Assembly (NCBI GenBank): GCA_018715465.1
Contig: DVLN01000064.1
Location: forward strand, 1-12,359
From: Candidatus Faecivivens stercorigallinarum
GTDB taxonomy: Bacteria > Bacillota > Clostridia > Oscillospirales > Ruminococcaceae
Length of the DNA: 12,359 bases
Direction of reading: 5' to 3'
The position numbers and the translations under genes are program-made. The number at the start of each line of letters is the position of its first letter. Position 1 is the stretch's first letter. Shown here in pieces: positions 1 to 6,353 of the stretch. The notes below the pieces were generated by a model. The model worked only from the letters and a program-made list of their open reading frames with translations, did no database searches and was not told where the DNA came from.

Positions 1-591
1 TCCATTATGATTGCGCTGGTACAGAGTCATCATAATGTGGTGGAACTTACCCAGCGCCAGGAAATTAATAAGATCAACAGACAGCTTGAGACGCTGCTGG
101 AACAAGACCGGATGCTGGGAATTCTGAATAAAAGTGCTTTTGAATATCGTCTGAAAAACGCACTGGAGCTTGTGGATGCCTCTAACCATATTTCGGCACT
201 GATGCTGGATCTGGACGACTTTAAAAATATCAACGACCGGTATGGCCATCCGTGTGGAGACTATGTGCTGTTGGAGACAGCTCGGACATTAAAGGAGATT
301 TTCAGCCGGGAAGACCAGCTGATCGGACGGATCGGCGGAGACGAATTTGCTGTGTTGCAGCTGCATTCGGCGTCACAAGAACAGCTTATCGGACAGGTTG
401 AGCGGTTTTTGGAGGAGATATCCAGAATTCGATGGAACGGTATCAGTCTGAATCTTGGGTGCAGTATTGGTATTTTGCAGGTAAAACGGCATGGGCTGAC
501 CTATGAGCAACTGTACCAGGAAGTGGATGAGCTGCTTTATCTGGTTAAGCGCGAAAACAAGGGCCGTTATCAGATCAGAGTTTTGGAATGA
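1..591 (+). CDS. GGDEF-domain protein (probable diguanylate cyclase), C-terminal part
   Basis: The reading frame is open to the left edge, so the N-terminal sensory part lies outside the window. Counting from the first Met in view (base 7), residues about 11-36 look like a short coiled-coil linker, followed by a GGDEF domain. The metal and substrate region reads DLDDFKNINDRYGH (68-81), and the active-site loop is an intact GGDEF (110-114). Such domains condense two GTP into the second messenger c-di-GMP. The product-inhibition site, normally RxxD nine residues before the loop, reads REDQ here (101-104), so its Asp is lost and feedback control may be weak. The stop is 29 bases before the ATC-hydrolase-like start, so the two genes are probably co-transcribed. 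The family call is secure; cyclase activity is inferred from the intact motif. Confidence 0.93.
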   Translation, partial: SIMIALVQSHHNVVELTQRQEINKINRQLETLLEQDRMLGILNKSAFEYRLKNALELVDASNHISALMLDLDDFKNINDRYGHPCGDYVLLETARTLKEIFSREDQLIGRIGGDEFAVLQLHSASQEQLIGQVERFLEEISRIRWNGISLNLGCSIGILQVKRHGLTYEQLYQEVDELLYLVKRENKGRYQIRVLE

Positions 592-620
592 ACGGAAAAA
601 AGATGAAGGAGGGACAGACG

Positions 621-1307
621 ATGGGATTTACCGAAGAAAGCCAAACCTTTCTGGTTGCGGCGTATTACCGGGAGTTGAAGGAAACTTTTGGAGAGCGGGG
701 AATCGAGGCCTTTGTCCATGCGGTAAAACAGTACGGTATGCAGCGGGGCAGCCGGATGGCACAGCGGGCGATCCGGGACGGACAGAAACTGGATTATATT
801 ACCTTCTGCCGGTATGGTGAATGGGAGCCGTCTGAAGAGATTGTCGCTGCCGGAAAAGTCAGCAAAACGCAGATTGCAGGATATACCCCGGATTATGAGC
901 TGCATGTGCTGACCTGTCCATGGTATCGAGGGTTTGAGAAGTTTGACAGCGAGGCTGGGGCACTTTATTGTGCCAATCTGGACGAGGCGATCAATCAGGG
1001 CTTTAACGGCCGAATCCCGTTTCGGACGGTTCAGACGATGCACACGGCGGACTGCTGCATCTTCCGGGTCCTGGACGCAGGGATCACACCTGAAACAGAT
1101 CTGCGCCACCGTTCGGGTACAGTGCGGGGATTTGACTACCATTGTGCAGATGTTTATGTTGCTTTTGCAACGGTTAGTGCAGGTGTTTTTGGACAGCAGG
1201 GACAGGATTTGGCTGCACGGGTGCTGGAGCGGTTTGGACAGCAGTATGGAGAAGAGATGGCGCAAAAGCTGCAGCAGCTGGCCGGAGAGAATTTTCGGAT
1301 AGCTTAA
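621..1307 (+). CDS. L-2-amino-thiazoline-4-carboxylate hydrolase-family protein
   Basis: This 228-residue protein resembles the ATC hydrolase family, whose founding Pseudomonas members open the thiazoline ring of ATC on the way to L-cysteine. Landmarks are CPW (99-101), YCANLDEAINQGF (116-128), a CC pair (145-146) and an AT-rich-helix-like tail ending in QQYGEEMAQ (207-215). No signal peptide or membrane segment is seen, so it should be cytoplasmic. I chose the ATG at 621 because AAGGAGGG (606-613) sits 7 bases ahead of it; an ATG at 588 in the same frame has no comparable site and overlaps the GGDEF stop. An intrinsic terminator follows. Many clostridial members of this family have unknown substrates, so the literal ATC reaction is uncertain. 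Confidence 0.75.
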   Translation: MGFTEESQTFLVAAYYRELKETFGERGIEAFVHAVKQYGMQRGSRMAQRAIRDGQKLDYITFCRYGEWEPSEEIVAAGKVSKTQIAGYTPDYELHVLTCPWYRGFEKFDSEAGALYCANLDEAINQGFNGRIPFRTVQTMHTADCCIFRVLDAGITPETDLRHRSGTVRGFDYHCADVYVAFATVSAGVFGQQGQDLAARVLERFGQQYGEEMAQKLQQLAGENFRIA

Positions 1308-1333
1308 AATCTGCCGTAAAAACTGTATATTGG

Positions 1334-1375
1334 AAAAGTCACTGGAGGCTCTGACCACAGTGGCTTTTTTCTTTT
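1334..1375 (+). terminator. Intrinsic terminator after the ATC-hydrolase-like gene
   Basis: AGTCACTG (1337-1344) pairs with CAGTGGCT (1358-1365), giving 8 bp with one G-U pair. Three further A-T pairs lie at the base, the loop has 13 bases, and T5CT4 (1366-1375) follows. It closes the GGDEF/ATC-hydrolase unit and isolates it from the tldD promoter. Confidence 0.85.
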
Positions 1376-1405
1376 GCGGACAGGGGCTCTGCGGCAGTTT
1401 GCCGC

Positions 1406-1425
1406 TGCATTGTATTGACAATGCA
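1406..1425. promoter_or_regulatory. Inverted repeat over the tldD -35 box (candidate operator)
   Basis: TGCATTGT (1406-1413) and ACAATGCA (1418-1425) are perfect 8-base inverted arms around an ATTG spacer. The repeat covers the whole TTGACA -35 element (1415-1420), a position where bound protein would block RNA polymerase. I found no copy at the oppA promoter, so it may be read by a different regulator from the one using the 1456 site. Confidence 0.5.
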
Positions 1426-1443
1426 AAGCAGAAATGTTATATT
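1415..1443 (+). promoter_or_regulatory. Sigma-A type promoter of tldD-tldE
   Basis: A perfect -35 TTGACA (1415-1420), a 17-base spacer and TATATT (1438-1443, 5 of 6 consensus) precede tldD by about 70 bases. Transcription should start near 1450. The -35 lies inside one inverted repeat, and a second palindrome begins shortly after the expected start, so the promoter looks regulated. Confidence 0.8.
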
Positions 1444-1455
1444 TAGTATAGCATA

Positions 1456-1473
1456 ATCACTGATAATATCAGA
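1456..1473. promoter_or_regulatory. Candidate operator, copy 1 (ATCACTGATAATATCAGA)
   Basis: The core CTGATA-A-TATCAG (1460-1472) is a perfect palindrome with one central base, starting 16 bases after the tldD -10 box. The surrounding 18 bases are identical to 12215-12232 at the oppA promoter. An additional half-site ATCAGT (1475-1480) mirrors ACTGAT (1459-1464), so two overlapping palindromes may exist here. Size and symmetry fit a dimeric winged-helix regulator such as the GntR protein encoded at 4448-5053; that link is inference. Confidence 0.65.
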
Positions 1474-1516
1474 GATCAGTATAGTTATTGTCCATGATTC
1501 GATAAGGAGGGTCACC

Positions 1517-2902
1517 ATGCTGTCACAACAGGAGATCAGACAGGTACTCGGTGAAGCGATACGGACCGGCGGGGATTTTGCCGAGCTGTTTTGGGAGGAT
1601 AAGGAAGAACACGATATTGATTTTGACGGCCACAAGGTTGGCAGGGCGACGACGGTACGGACTGCCGGCGCCGGCATTTACCTGCTGCGCGGGGAACAGA
1701 GCGTCTATGTCTGTACCAACGATCTGAGCCTTTCCAGCCTGTTGGAACAGGCGAGACGGGCTGCCGAGCTGCTGGATGGCGGAACCGGGAGTTTGCAGGT
1801 CCCGCCGCTTGTTGTCCGGCAGATTGTTTCTCCAAATCCGGTGGAGATCTCTCCTGGTGATGTTGATAACGCCCGTAAGATCGCGCTGCTGCGGGATGTC
1901 AGCGGCAGCACTGCCGGGTATAAAGGCCTGCGTTCGCTGGGAATCGGATATTCGGATAAGGACCAGCGGGTGATGATCGCGAATACCGAGGGACTGTATA
2001 CGGAAGACCGCCGGACTGCCTGCCGTCTTCGGATGCGCGCAACGGTGGAAGGAAATGACGGGAAGTTGCTCTCCCGCTGGCAGGATTACGTCCAGCCGTT
2101 CGGCTTTGAGGGAATGCGGGACACCGGAGAAGCGACTGCATTTGCAAAGGATTTTCTTGACCGGATGGCGGTTTCTCTGAAAGCTGAGCCGATTCGCTCC
2201 TGTACAGTTGCGGTCGTACTGGAAGCCGGCAGCTGTGGAACCTTCTGGCATGAGTGCTGCGGGCATCCGCTGGAGTCAATTGCAATTGCGTCGGGCTCAA
2301 GTGAATTCTGCGGTCAGCTGGGCAAAAAGGTCGCTTCGGACAAGGTCACGCTGCTGGACGACGGAACGCTCCCCGGCATGTACGGAAGCGAAGCGGTGGA
2401 CGACGAGGGAACACCGACTCGCCGGAATCTGCTGATTGAACAGGGGGTTTTGAAAGGCTATCTCTGTGACCGGATGGGCGGCCGCCGTCTGGGTATGCAG
2501 TCAACAGGCAATGGGCGTAAACAGGATTATACCTATGCTCCGACATCCCGGATGACCAACACCTTCCTTGCACCGGGGACGGATGATGAGGAGGAGATGA
2601 TTCGGGATATCGACCGCGGCCTGTTTGTCACCGGATGCGGCGGTGGTGCAGGCGGACGGGAGTTTTCAATCGAGATTACCGAAGGCTGGTGGATTGAAAA
2701 AGGGAAACTGGTGCATCCGGTCAGCGGGCTGACGCTGAACGGACGCGGCATGGAGGTCATCAAATTGGTTGACCGTGTTGGTAGTAAGCTGGTACCCGAT
2801 TTCGGCGGATTCTGCGGCGCAAGTTCCGGTCTGGTTCCGACCACTTCCTTCCAGCCGCGGATGCGGGTTAGCGCAATGGCAGTCGGCGGCACGGCAGAGT
2901 GA
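1517..2902 (+). CDS. tldD: TldD-like metalloprotease subunit
   Basis: This 461-residue protein is the catalytic type of the TldD/PmbA family. TldD and TldE form a heterodimeric zinc protease that cleaves unfolded or modified peptides in the cytoplasm, as in microcin B17 maturation and CcdA degradation. The zinc motif HExxxH is present as HECCGH (245-250). A third ligand is probably Cys433 in FCGASSG near the C-terminus, by analogy with the TldD cysteine ligand. Family landmarks include LLDDGTLPGMYGSEAVDDEGTP (279-300), GVLKGYL (310-316) and the terminal VGGT. The two adjacent cysteines inside the zinc motif are notable. The start at 1517 is supported by TAAGGAGGG (1503-1511) 5 bases upstream. 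The length is normal. It is followed 13 bases later by tldE, forming a two-gene operon. Confidence 0.93.
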   Translation: MLSQQEIRQVLGEAIRTGGDFAELFWEDKEEHDIDFDGHKVGRATTVRTAGAGIYLLRGEQSVYVCTNDLSLSSLLEQARRAAELLDGGTGSLQVPPLVVRQIVSPNPVEISPGDVDNARKIALLRDVSGSTAGYKGLRSLGIGYSDKDQRVMIANTEGLYTEDRRTACRLRMRATVEGNDGKLLSRWQDYVQPFGFEGMRDTGEATAFAKDFLDRMAVSLKAEPIRSCTVAVVLEAGSCGTFWHECCGHPLESIAIASGSSEFCGQLGKKVASDKVTLLDDGTLPGMYGSEAVDDEGTPTRRNLLIEQGVLKGYLCDRMGGRRLGMQSTGNGRKQDYTYAPTSRMTNTFLAPGTDDEEEMIRDIDRGLFVTGCGGGAGGREFSIEITEGWWIEKGKLVHPVSGLTLNGRGMEVIKLVDRVGSKLVPDFGGFCGASSGLVPTTSFQPRMRVSAMAVGGTAE

Positions 2903-2915
2903 GGAGGAATAGGGT

Positions 2916-4268
2916 ATGATGGAAAGAAAAGACTGGGAAAGAGCCTTCGGACGTCTGCCGGAAGGGATAGATACCGCTGAATTTCAGGCACAGCGGCGGC
3001 AGGTGGTGTCAGTCACTGCGGGCAACGGAAAGGTTACTGATACTGGCGCGTCTTCTGTAACGACGATCTATGCCCGTGCCAGCGGTCAAGTCAATGGGAC
3101 AGCCTGTACACAGGATCTCGGGGAGGATCTGTCCGAGCTGCTGGAAACAGCCCGGCGGGACGGCAGCTGTACCGGTGGACACCATCTGACAATGCAGGGC
3201 AAAGAGCAGATGTTTTCCGGCAGAGTCGAGACGGGCAAAAAAGTATCTGCTGCTCAGCTGAAGCAGGCAGCGCTCCAACTGGAAGGGAAACTGCGTACAG
3301 CAGGAGAATTTGTACAGCAGACCAGTGTCACCGTATCGGAAGAGGAAGATGTCAGCCAGCTGGTTTCCAGCAATGGTGCTGAAATGGAAAGCGTTTCACG
3401 TGCCATCGTTGTCAGCGTTTCAGCCCAGGCAGAGCGGGACGGTTTTGGCTGCGGGACCAGTTTTGAACTGAACCTGCCCGGACTGGAGAGTGTCAACAGT
3501 GATCAAATCGTTGATGAAATACTTGAGCGGCTGTCGCTGCAAAAAGGACCTGAGTCTTTCACACCTGGACGATACCGGGTATTGCTGGAGCAGCCGGTTG
3601 TCTGGAATATCATGCTGACCGCCTGGCAGGCGTTTGCCGGTCCCCGCTGTCAGAACCGGACTTCCTGCCTGTCGGATAAACTGGGGCAGAAAATCGGGGC
3701 GGACTGCCTGAATATCACCGATTATTCCAGTCATCCGGCCTGCGGGCGGCAGTTTGCCTTTGATTATGAGGGAACACCCAGCGTAAAGGTAGAGATTATG
3801 CGAGACGGCGTGATGACCGGTATGCTGCATCATCTTGATAGCGCGGCGGCTTATTCGGTACCTTCTAACGGCCGTGCGGGACGTTGTCCGCAGCTGACCT
3901 CGGGTATCCCGAATCAGCATACGGTTACGCCAGATATCTGGGTTGTGGAACCGGGCAGCAGTACCAAGCAGCAATTGCTGGACCAGCTGGGTGACGGTAT
4001 TCGGATTACCGATTCCTATGACCCGTTTCATTGTCTGGATATCTCGTCGGGACATTTTTCGATTCCCTGCCGCGGTATCCTTTATCAGGATGGAAAACCG
4101 GTAAAGAATATTGCTTCCATTGCGATTCATGGGACGCTGGAAGAACTCTTTCGTTCGGTGGTCGGGGTCGCGGATGATCTGTTGATCTCGCCGTTTATCA
4201 TGACACATGCCTATTGTGTTGGGGCGCCTTCTGTACTGGTCAGTGAGCTGGTCGTTAGCGGTAAATAA
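2916..4268 (+). CDS. tldE: TldE/PmbA-like protease partner subunit
   Basis: This 450-residue PmbA/TldE-type paralogue of the preceding gene has the same fold landmarks: a glycine-rich central part, VKVEIMRDGVMTGMLHHL (290-307) and the terminal GAPSVLVSELVVSG. It lacks HExxxH: the equivalent stretch (about 229-242) reads VVWNIMLTAWQAFAG, as expected for the non-catalytic partner that shapes the cleft. It probably assembles with the upstream TldD. Two in-frame ATGs sit at 2916 and 2919; GAGGAGGAA (2901-2909), which overlaps the tldD stop, serves either. Spacing and shared promoter indicate co-translation with tldD. No precursor-peptide gene was found beside the pair, so a role in peptide breakdown fits better than RiPP maturation in this window. 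Confidence 0.92.
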   Translation: MMERKDWERAFGRLPEGIDTAEFQAQRRQVVSVTAGNGKVTDTGASSVTTIYARASGQVNGTACTQDLGEDLSELLETARRDGSCTGGHHLTMQGKEQMFSGRVETGKKVSAAQLKQAALQLEGKLRTAGEFVQQTSVTVSEEEDVSQLVSSNGAEMESVSRAIVVSVSAQAERDGFGCGTSFELNLPGLESVNSDQIVDEILERLSLQKGPESFTPGRYRVLLEQPVVWNIMLTAWQAFAGPRCQNRTSCLSDKLGQKIGADCLNITDYSSHPACGRQFAFDYEGTPSVKVEIMRDGVMTGMLHHLDSAAAYSVPSNGRAGRCPQLTSGIPNQHTVTPDIWVVEPGSSTKQQLLDQLGDGIRITDSYDPFHCLDISSGHFSIPCRGILYQDGKPVKNIASIAIHGTLEELFRSVVGVADDLLISPFIMTHAYCVGAPSVLVSELVVSGK

Positions 4269-4288
4269 CCAATGATTCGACAGGATTC

Positions 4289-4317
4289 TTGACCTTTTAT
4301 CTTGGGTATGTTATAAT
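4289..4317 (+). promoter_or_regulatory. Sigma-A type promoter of the GntR gene
   Basis: TTGACC (4289-4294, 5 of 6 consensus), a 17-base spacer and a perfect TATAAT (4312-4317) lie just after the tldE stop. Transcription should start near 4324, leaving a leader of about 124 bases before the regulator. The regulator thus has its own promoter, independent of tldDE. Confidence 0.8.
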
Positions 4318-4320
4318 CAG
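4308..4320. promoter_or_regulatory. Degenerate operator-like site over the GntR gene -10 box
   Basis: Read on the minus strand, CTGATTATAACAT matches CTGATAATATCAG at 10 of 13 positions, and it covers the -10 element. The adjacent GTTATAAC (4320-4327) is a separate 8-bp palindrome. If genuine, the site would allow weak autoregulation. The region is AT-rich, so a chance match is quite possible. Confidence 0.3.
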
Positions 4321-4369
4321 TTATAACAGTATTTACAGCCATAGATGATGGCCTGGCGCCGTTCGGAGT

Positions 4370-4403
4370 GAAACCAGCTGGGATTTTCCGAGCTGGTTTC
4401 TTT
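4370..4403 (+). terminator. Terminator-like hairpin in the GntR leader (possible attenuator)
   Basis: GAAACCAGCT (4370-4379) pairs perfectly with AGCTGGTTTC (4391-4400), and inner GGA/TCC pairs extend the stem past one mismatch. Only a short T-tract (TTT, then A) follows, so termination would be partial. It lies downstream of the promoter at 4289-4317 and 45 bases before the GntR start, so it sits in that gene's leader. It may also end read-through from tldE. A small hairpin, GCCAT/ATGGC (4338-4352), precedes it. I do not recognise a known riboswitch class. Confidence 0.55.
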
Positions 4404-4447
4404 ATGCACCAAACGGAGTGCAATATCTTGACAGACAGGGTGGTTAT

Positions 4448-5053
4448 ATGAAAGAAAAACTTGCAGACAGCGTATATGCGCAGATTCGTCAGGCGATTAT
4501 CAGCGGTCAACTGTCCTCTGATGAACTGATACAGGAACAGGGGGTTGCCGATCAGTACGGGGTCAGCAAGATCACTGCTCGGGAAGTCCTGCAGCGGCTG
4601 TGTCATGACCATTATCTCAAAAGTCTGCCGCGCAAAGGATATCTGCTGCTGGAGATCAGCCATGCCCAACTGAATATGATACAGAAAGTTCGTTATCAGG
4701 TAGAGGCGCTCGCACTCCGGGAGGTTATCCGGCGTTGCAGCGATGAGGAGATCGACCAGCTGGAAGGGATACTGAATACTCCTTCTTCCAGTCAATATGA
4801 CCCTTACGCAACCGTTAACTCAAATTTCCACCTGCAAATTGCCCGGATGAGTAAAAACCCCTATTTGTATGATACATTGTACACCTTTATTGGTTCTGTC
4901 TGCCGTTATGCGATGACAAACGGTGCTTCGCTGATCACTCAGGTAGACGAACCTCACCATCGCCAGATTGTAGATGCACTCCGCAAACGGGATATGGCGC
5001 TTGCAGCTGAAGAACTGCGGCTTGACCTTCAGCTTTCCCGAGATGAAATCTAA
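4448..5053 (+). CDS. GntR-family transcriptional regulator, FadR (FCD) subfamily
   Basis: The 201-residue protein has a GntR winged helix-turn-helix at about 1-70, with ADSVYAQIRQAIISGQL and YGVSKITAREVLQRL as landmarks, followed by an all-helical FCD effector domain (about 75-200). FCD domains usually bind a metal through Asp and three His. Here the aligned positions read Asn124, His128, His171 and Asp193, so two of four ligands are altered. The start ATG at 4448 follows AGGGTGG and matches the usual GntR N-terminus; a GTG at 4418 is less likely. It has its own promoter and a structured leader, and a terminator follows. Its place between the tldDE and opp operons, which share an 18-base palindromic site, makes it the obvious candidate regulator of both. 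The effector is unknown. Confidence 0.9.
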   Translation: MKEKLADSVYAQIRQAIISGQLSSDELIQEQGVADQYGVSKITAREVLQRLCHDHYLKSLPRKGYLLLEISHAQLNMIQKVRYQVEALALREVIRRCSDEEIDQLEGILNTPSSSQYDPYATVNSNFHLQIARMSKNPYLYDTLYTFIGSVCRYAMTNGASLITQVDEPHHRQIVDALRKRDMALAAEELRLDLQLSRDEI

Positions 5054-5063
5054 ACAGATACGG

Positions 5064-5103
5064 AAAATGCCCGCAAATCCAGAACGGATTTGCGGGCATT
5101 TTT
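5064..5103. terminator. Bidirectional intrinsic terminator between convergent operons
   Basis: The arms 5064-5080 and 5086-5102 are perfectly complementary over 17 bp around the loop AGAAC. The right arm ends in a T-run for the plus strand, and the left arm's A-run gives TTTT on the minus strand. It can therefore end both the GntR transcript and the opp operon transcript. Confidence 0.93.
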
Positions 5104-5120
5104 CACCAAATGAATAGGTT

Positions 5121-6317
5121 TCAGGTAAGCGTCAGACCAGCCTCTCTGGCGGCTTTCAGCAGCCGCTGAAGTGCTTTTTCAATCTCGACAGTCGGTGTGG
5201 CAATATTCATCCGGCAGAATCCTCTGCCTTCTTCGCCGTACTCGGAACCGTGGTTGGTCTGAATCAGCGCTTTGTCTTCCAGCAGCTGGAACAGCTGATC
5301 ATCGCTTAGTCCCAGCCCCCTCCAGTCAATCCAGATGGTGAAGGCACCTTCCTGTGGAGCAACCCGAACAGAAGGCAGGTGCTGGCGGAAAAATTCGCGG
5401 ATAAGGTCACCGTTTTTCAGTACCAGCTGGTTGACTGCCCGATTCCATTCTCCGTCGCTGTTGTAGGCGGCGAGAACCGAGGTATAGGCAATCGGGTCGA
5501 TACTGCCGTAATGGTCGCGGTTGCGCTGGGTGATGAATGCTTCACGCAGTGCATCATCGGGAATCAGGTTGTTGGCGTGGTTGACGCCGGTAAAATTGAA
5601 GGCTTTCCCGAGTCCGGTACAGCTGATCGCAAGCCCCTTTGCCGCATCAATTGCGGCGAAGGGGACAACCGGCTGGTCGAGGAAACAGAATTCGGCATAA
5701 ATCTCATCGCTGAATACCACAACATGATACTTTGCGGCAAGTTCGGCCAGCCGCTCCAGCTCTTCCCGTTTCCAGACCGTACCGGTCGGGTTCTGGGGAT
5801 TGCAGAGTACCATCAGCGTGACATCCGGCAGTGCCAGCTTGCTTTCCAAATCGTCAAAGTCCATTTCGTAATGGCCGTCTTCCCGCAAAATCAGCGGGTT
5901 ATCCAGCGGTACACGTTCATTGCGGACAATCGCCTGATCGTACCGGTCGTATACCGGCCGCTGAATCAGGACCCTTGCACCGGGCGCGGTAAAGGCGCGG
6001 ATGGCAATTGACAGCGAAAAGATGGTTCCAAGCGCCGGGACAATCCAGTCACGTTCAATTTCCCAGTTTCGCATCAGATTCATCCAGCGGATGACTGCGT
6101 CCTGATAGGGCTTGTCACACAGGGCAAAACCGAAAATCCCACAGTCGATTCTTTTTCTGAGCGCATTGAGAATACACGGTGCGGTCGGAAAGTCCATCTC
6201 GGCGGCCATAAAGGACGGCAGCCCGGCTTCAAGCAGCCGCGGGTCGGTCATCGAATCCCGCAGGCTGCCCTGCATCCGGCGGTCGACAAGGGTTTCAAAA
6301 TCGAATTGTTCAGACAT
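5121..6317 (-). CDS. PLP-dependent aminotransferase, PatB/MalY (C-S beta-lyase) type
   Basis: This 398-residue fold-type I PLP enzyme shows MalY/PatB landmarks: MAAEMDFPTAP (37-47), FGF (62-64), PVYDRYDQ (121-128), CNPQNPTGTVW (172-182) and SDEIYAEF (203-210). Lys238 is the likely PLP lysine and Arg369 the likely carboxylate-binding residue. PatB/MalY proteins typically cleave cystathionine or cysteine S-conjugates to thiol, pyruvate and ammonia. The lysine region reads TGLGKAFN where the family usually has PSKTFN, and CNPQN replaces CNPHN, so substrate or reaction may differ. The start at 6317 has GGAG (6325-6328) 7 bases upstream; a TTG at 6335 was rejected. It follows oppF by 36 bases and ends the operon, suggesting it acts on something released from imported peptides. 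Confidence 0.82.
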   Translation of the reverse strand: MSEQFDFETLVDRRMQGSLRDSMTDPRLLEAGLPSFMAAEMDFPTAPCILNALRKRIDCGIFGFALCDKPYQDAVIRWMNLMRNWEIERDWIVPALGTIFSLSIAIRAFTAPGARVLIQRPVYDRYDQAIVRNERVPLDNPLILREDGHYEMDFDDLESKLALPDVTLMVLCNPQNPTGTVWKREELERLAELAAKYHVVVFSDEIYAEFCFLDQPVVPFAAIDAAKGLAISCTGLGKAFNFTGVNHANNLIPDDALREAFITQRNRDHYGSIDPIAYTSVLAAYNSDGEWNRAVNQLVLKNGDLIREFFRQHLPSVRVAPQEGAFTIWIDWRGLGLSDDQLFQLLEDKALIQTNHGSEYGEEGRGFCRMNIATPTVEIEKALQRLLKAAREAGLTLT

Positions 6318-6353
6318 CTGTCTTCTCCGTTTCAAATGATGTATAGAGCCTGT

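Noticed and set aside
588..620. Upstream ATG start for the ATC-hydrolase-like gene
   Set aside because: It overlaps the GGDEF stop and has no ribosome binding site, while the ATG at 621 has AAGGAGGG 7 bases ahead.
570..1421. Long antisense open frame under the ATC-hydrolase-like gene, and similar frames opposite tldD, tldE and the opp genes
   Set aside because: They mirror real genes, have no recognisable family features or ribosome binding sites, and arise from codon bias.
1308..1516. RiPP precursor peptide next to tldDE
   Set aside because: TldD/TldE often mature modified peptides, so I searched the intergenic regions here and at 4269-4447, 10290-10426 and 12128-12359. No short frame has both a ribosome binding site and a plausible precursor sequence.
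4418..4447. GTG start for the GntR regulator
   Set aside because: The extra ten residues do not resemble GntR N-termini; the ATG at 4448 begins the standard winged-helix sequence behind AGGGTGG.
4428..4447. Second promoter just before the GntR gene (TTGACA followed by TTATAT)
   Set aside because: The spacer is only about 10 bases, far too short for a sigma-A promoter.
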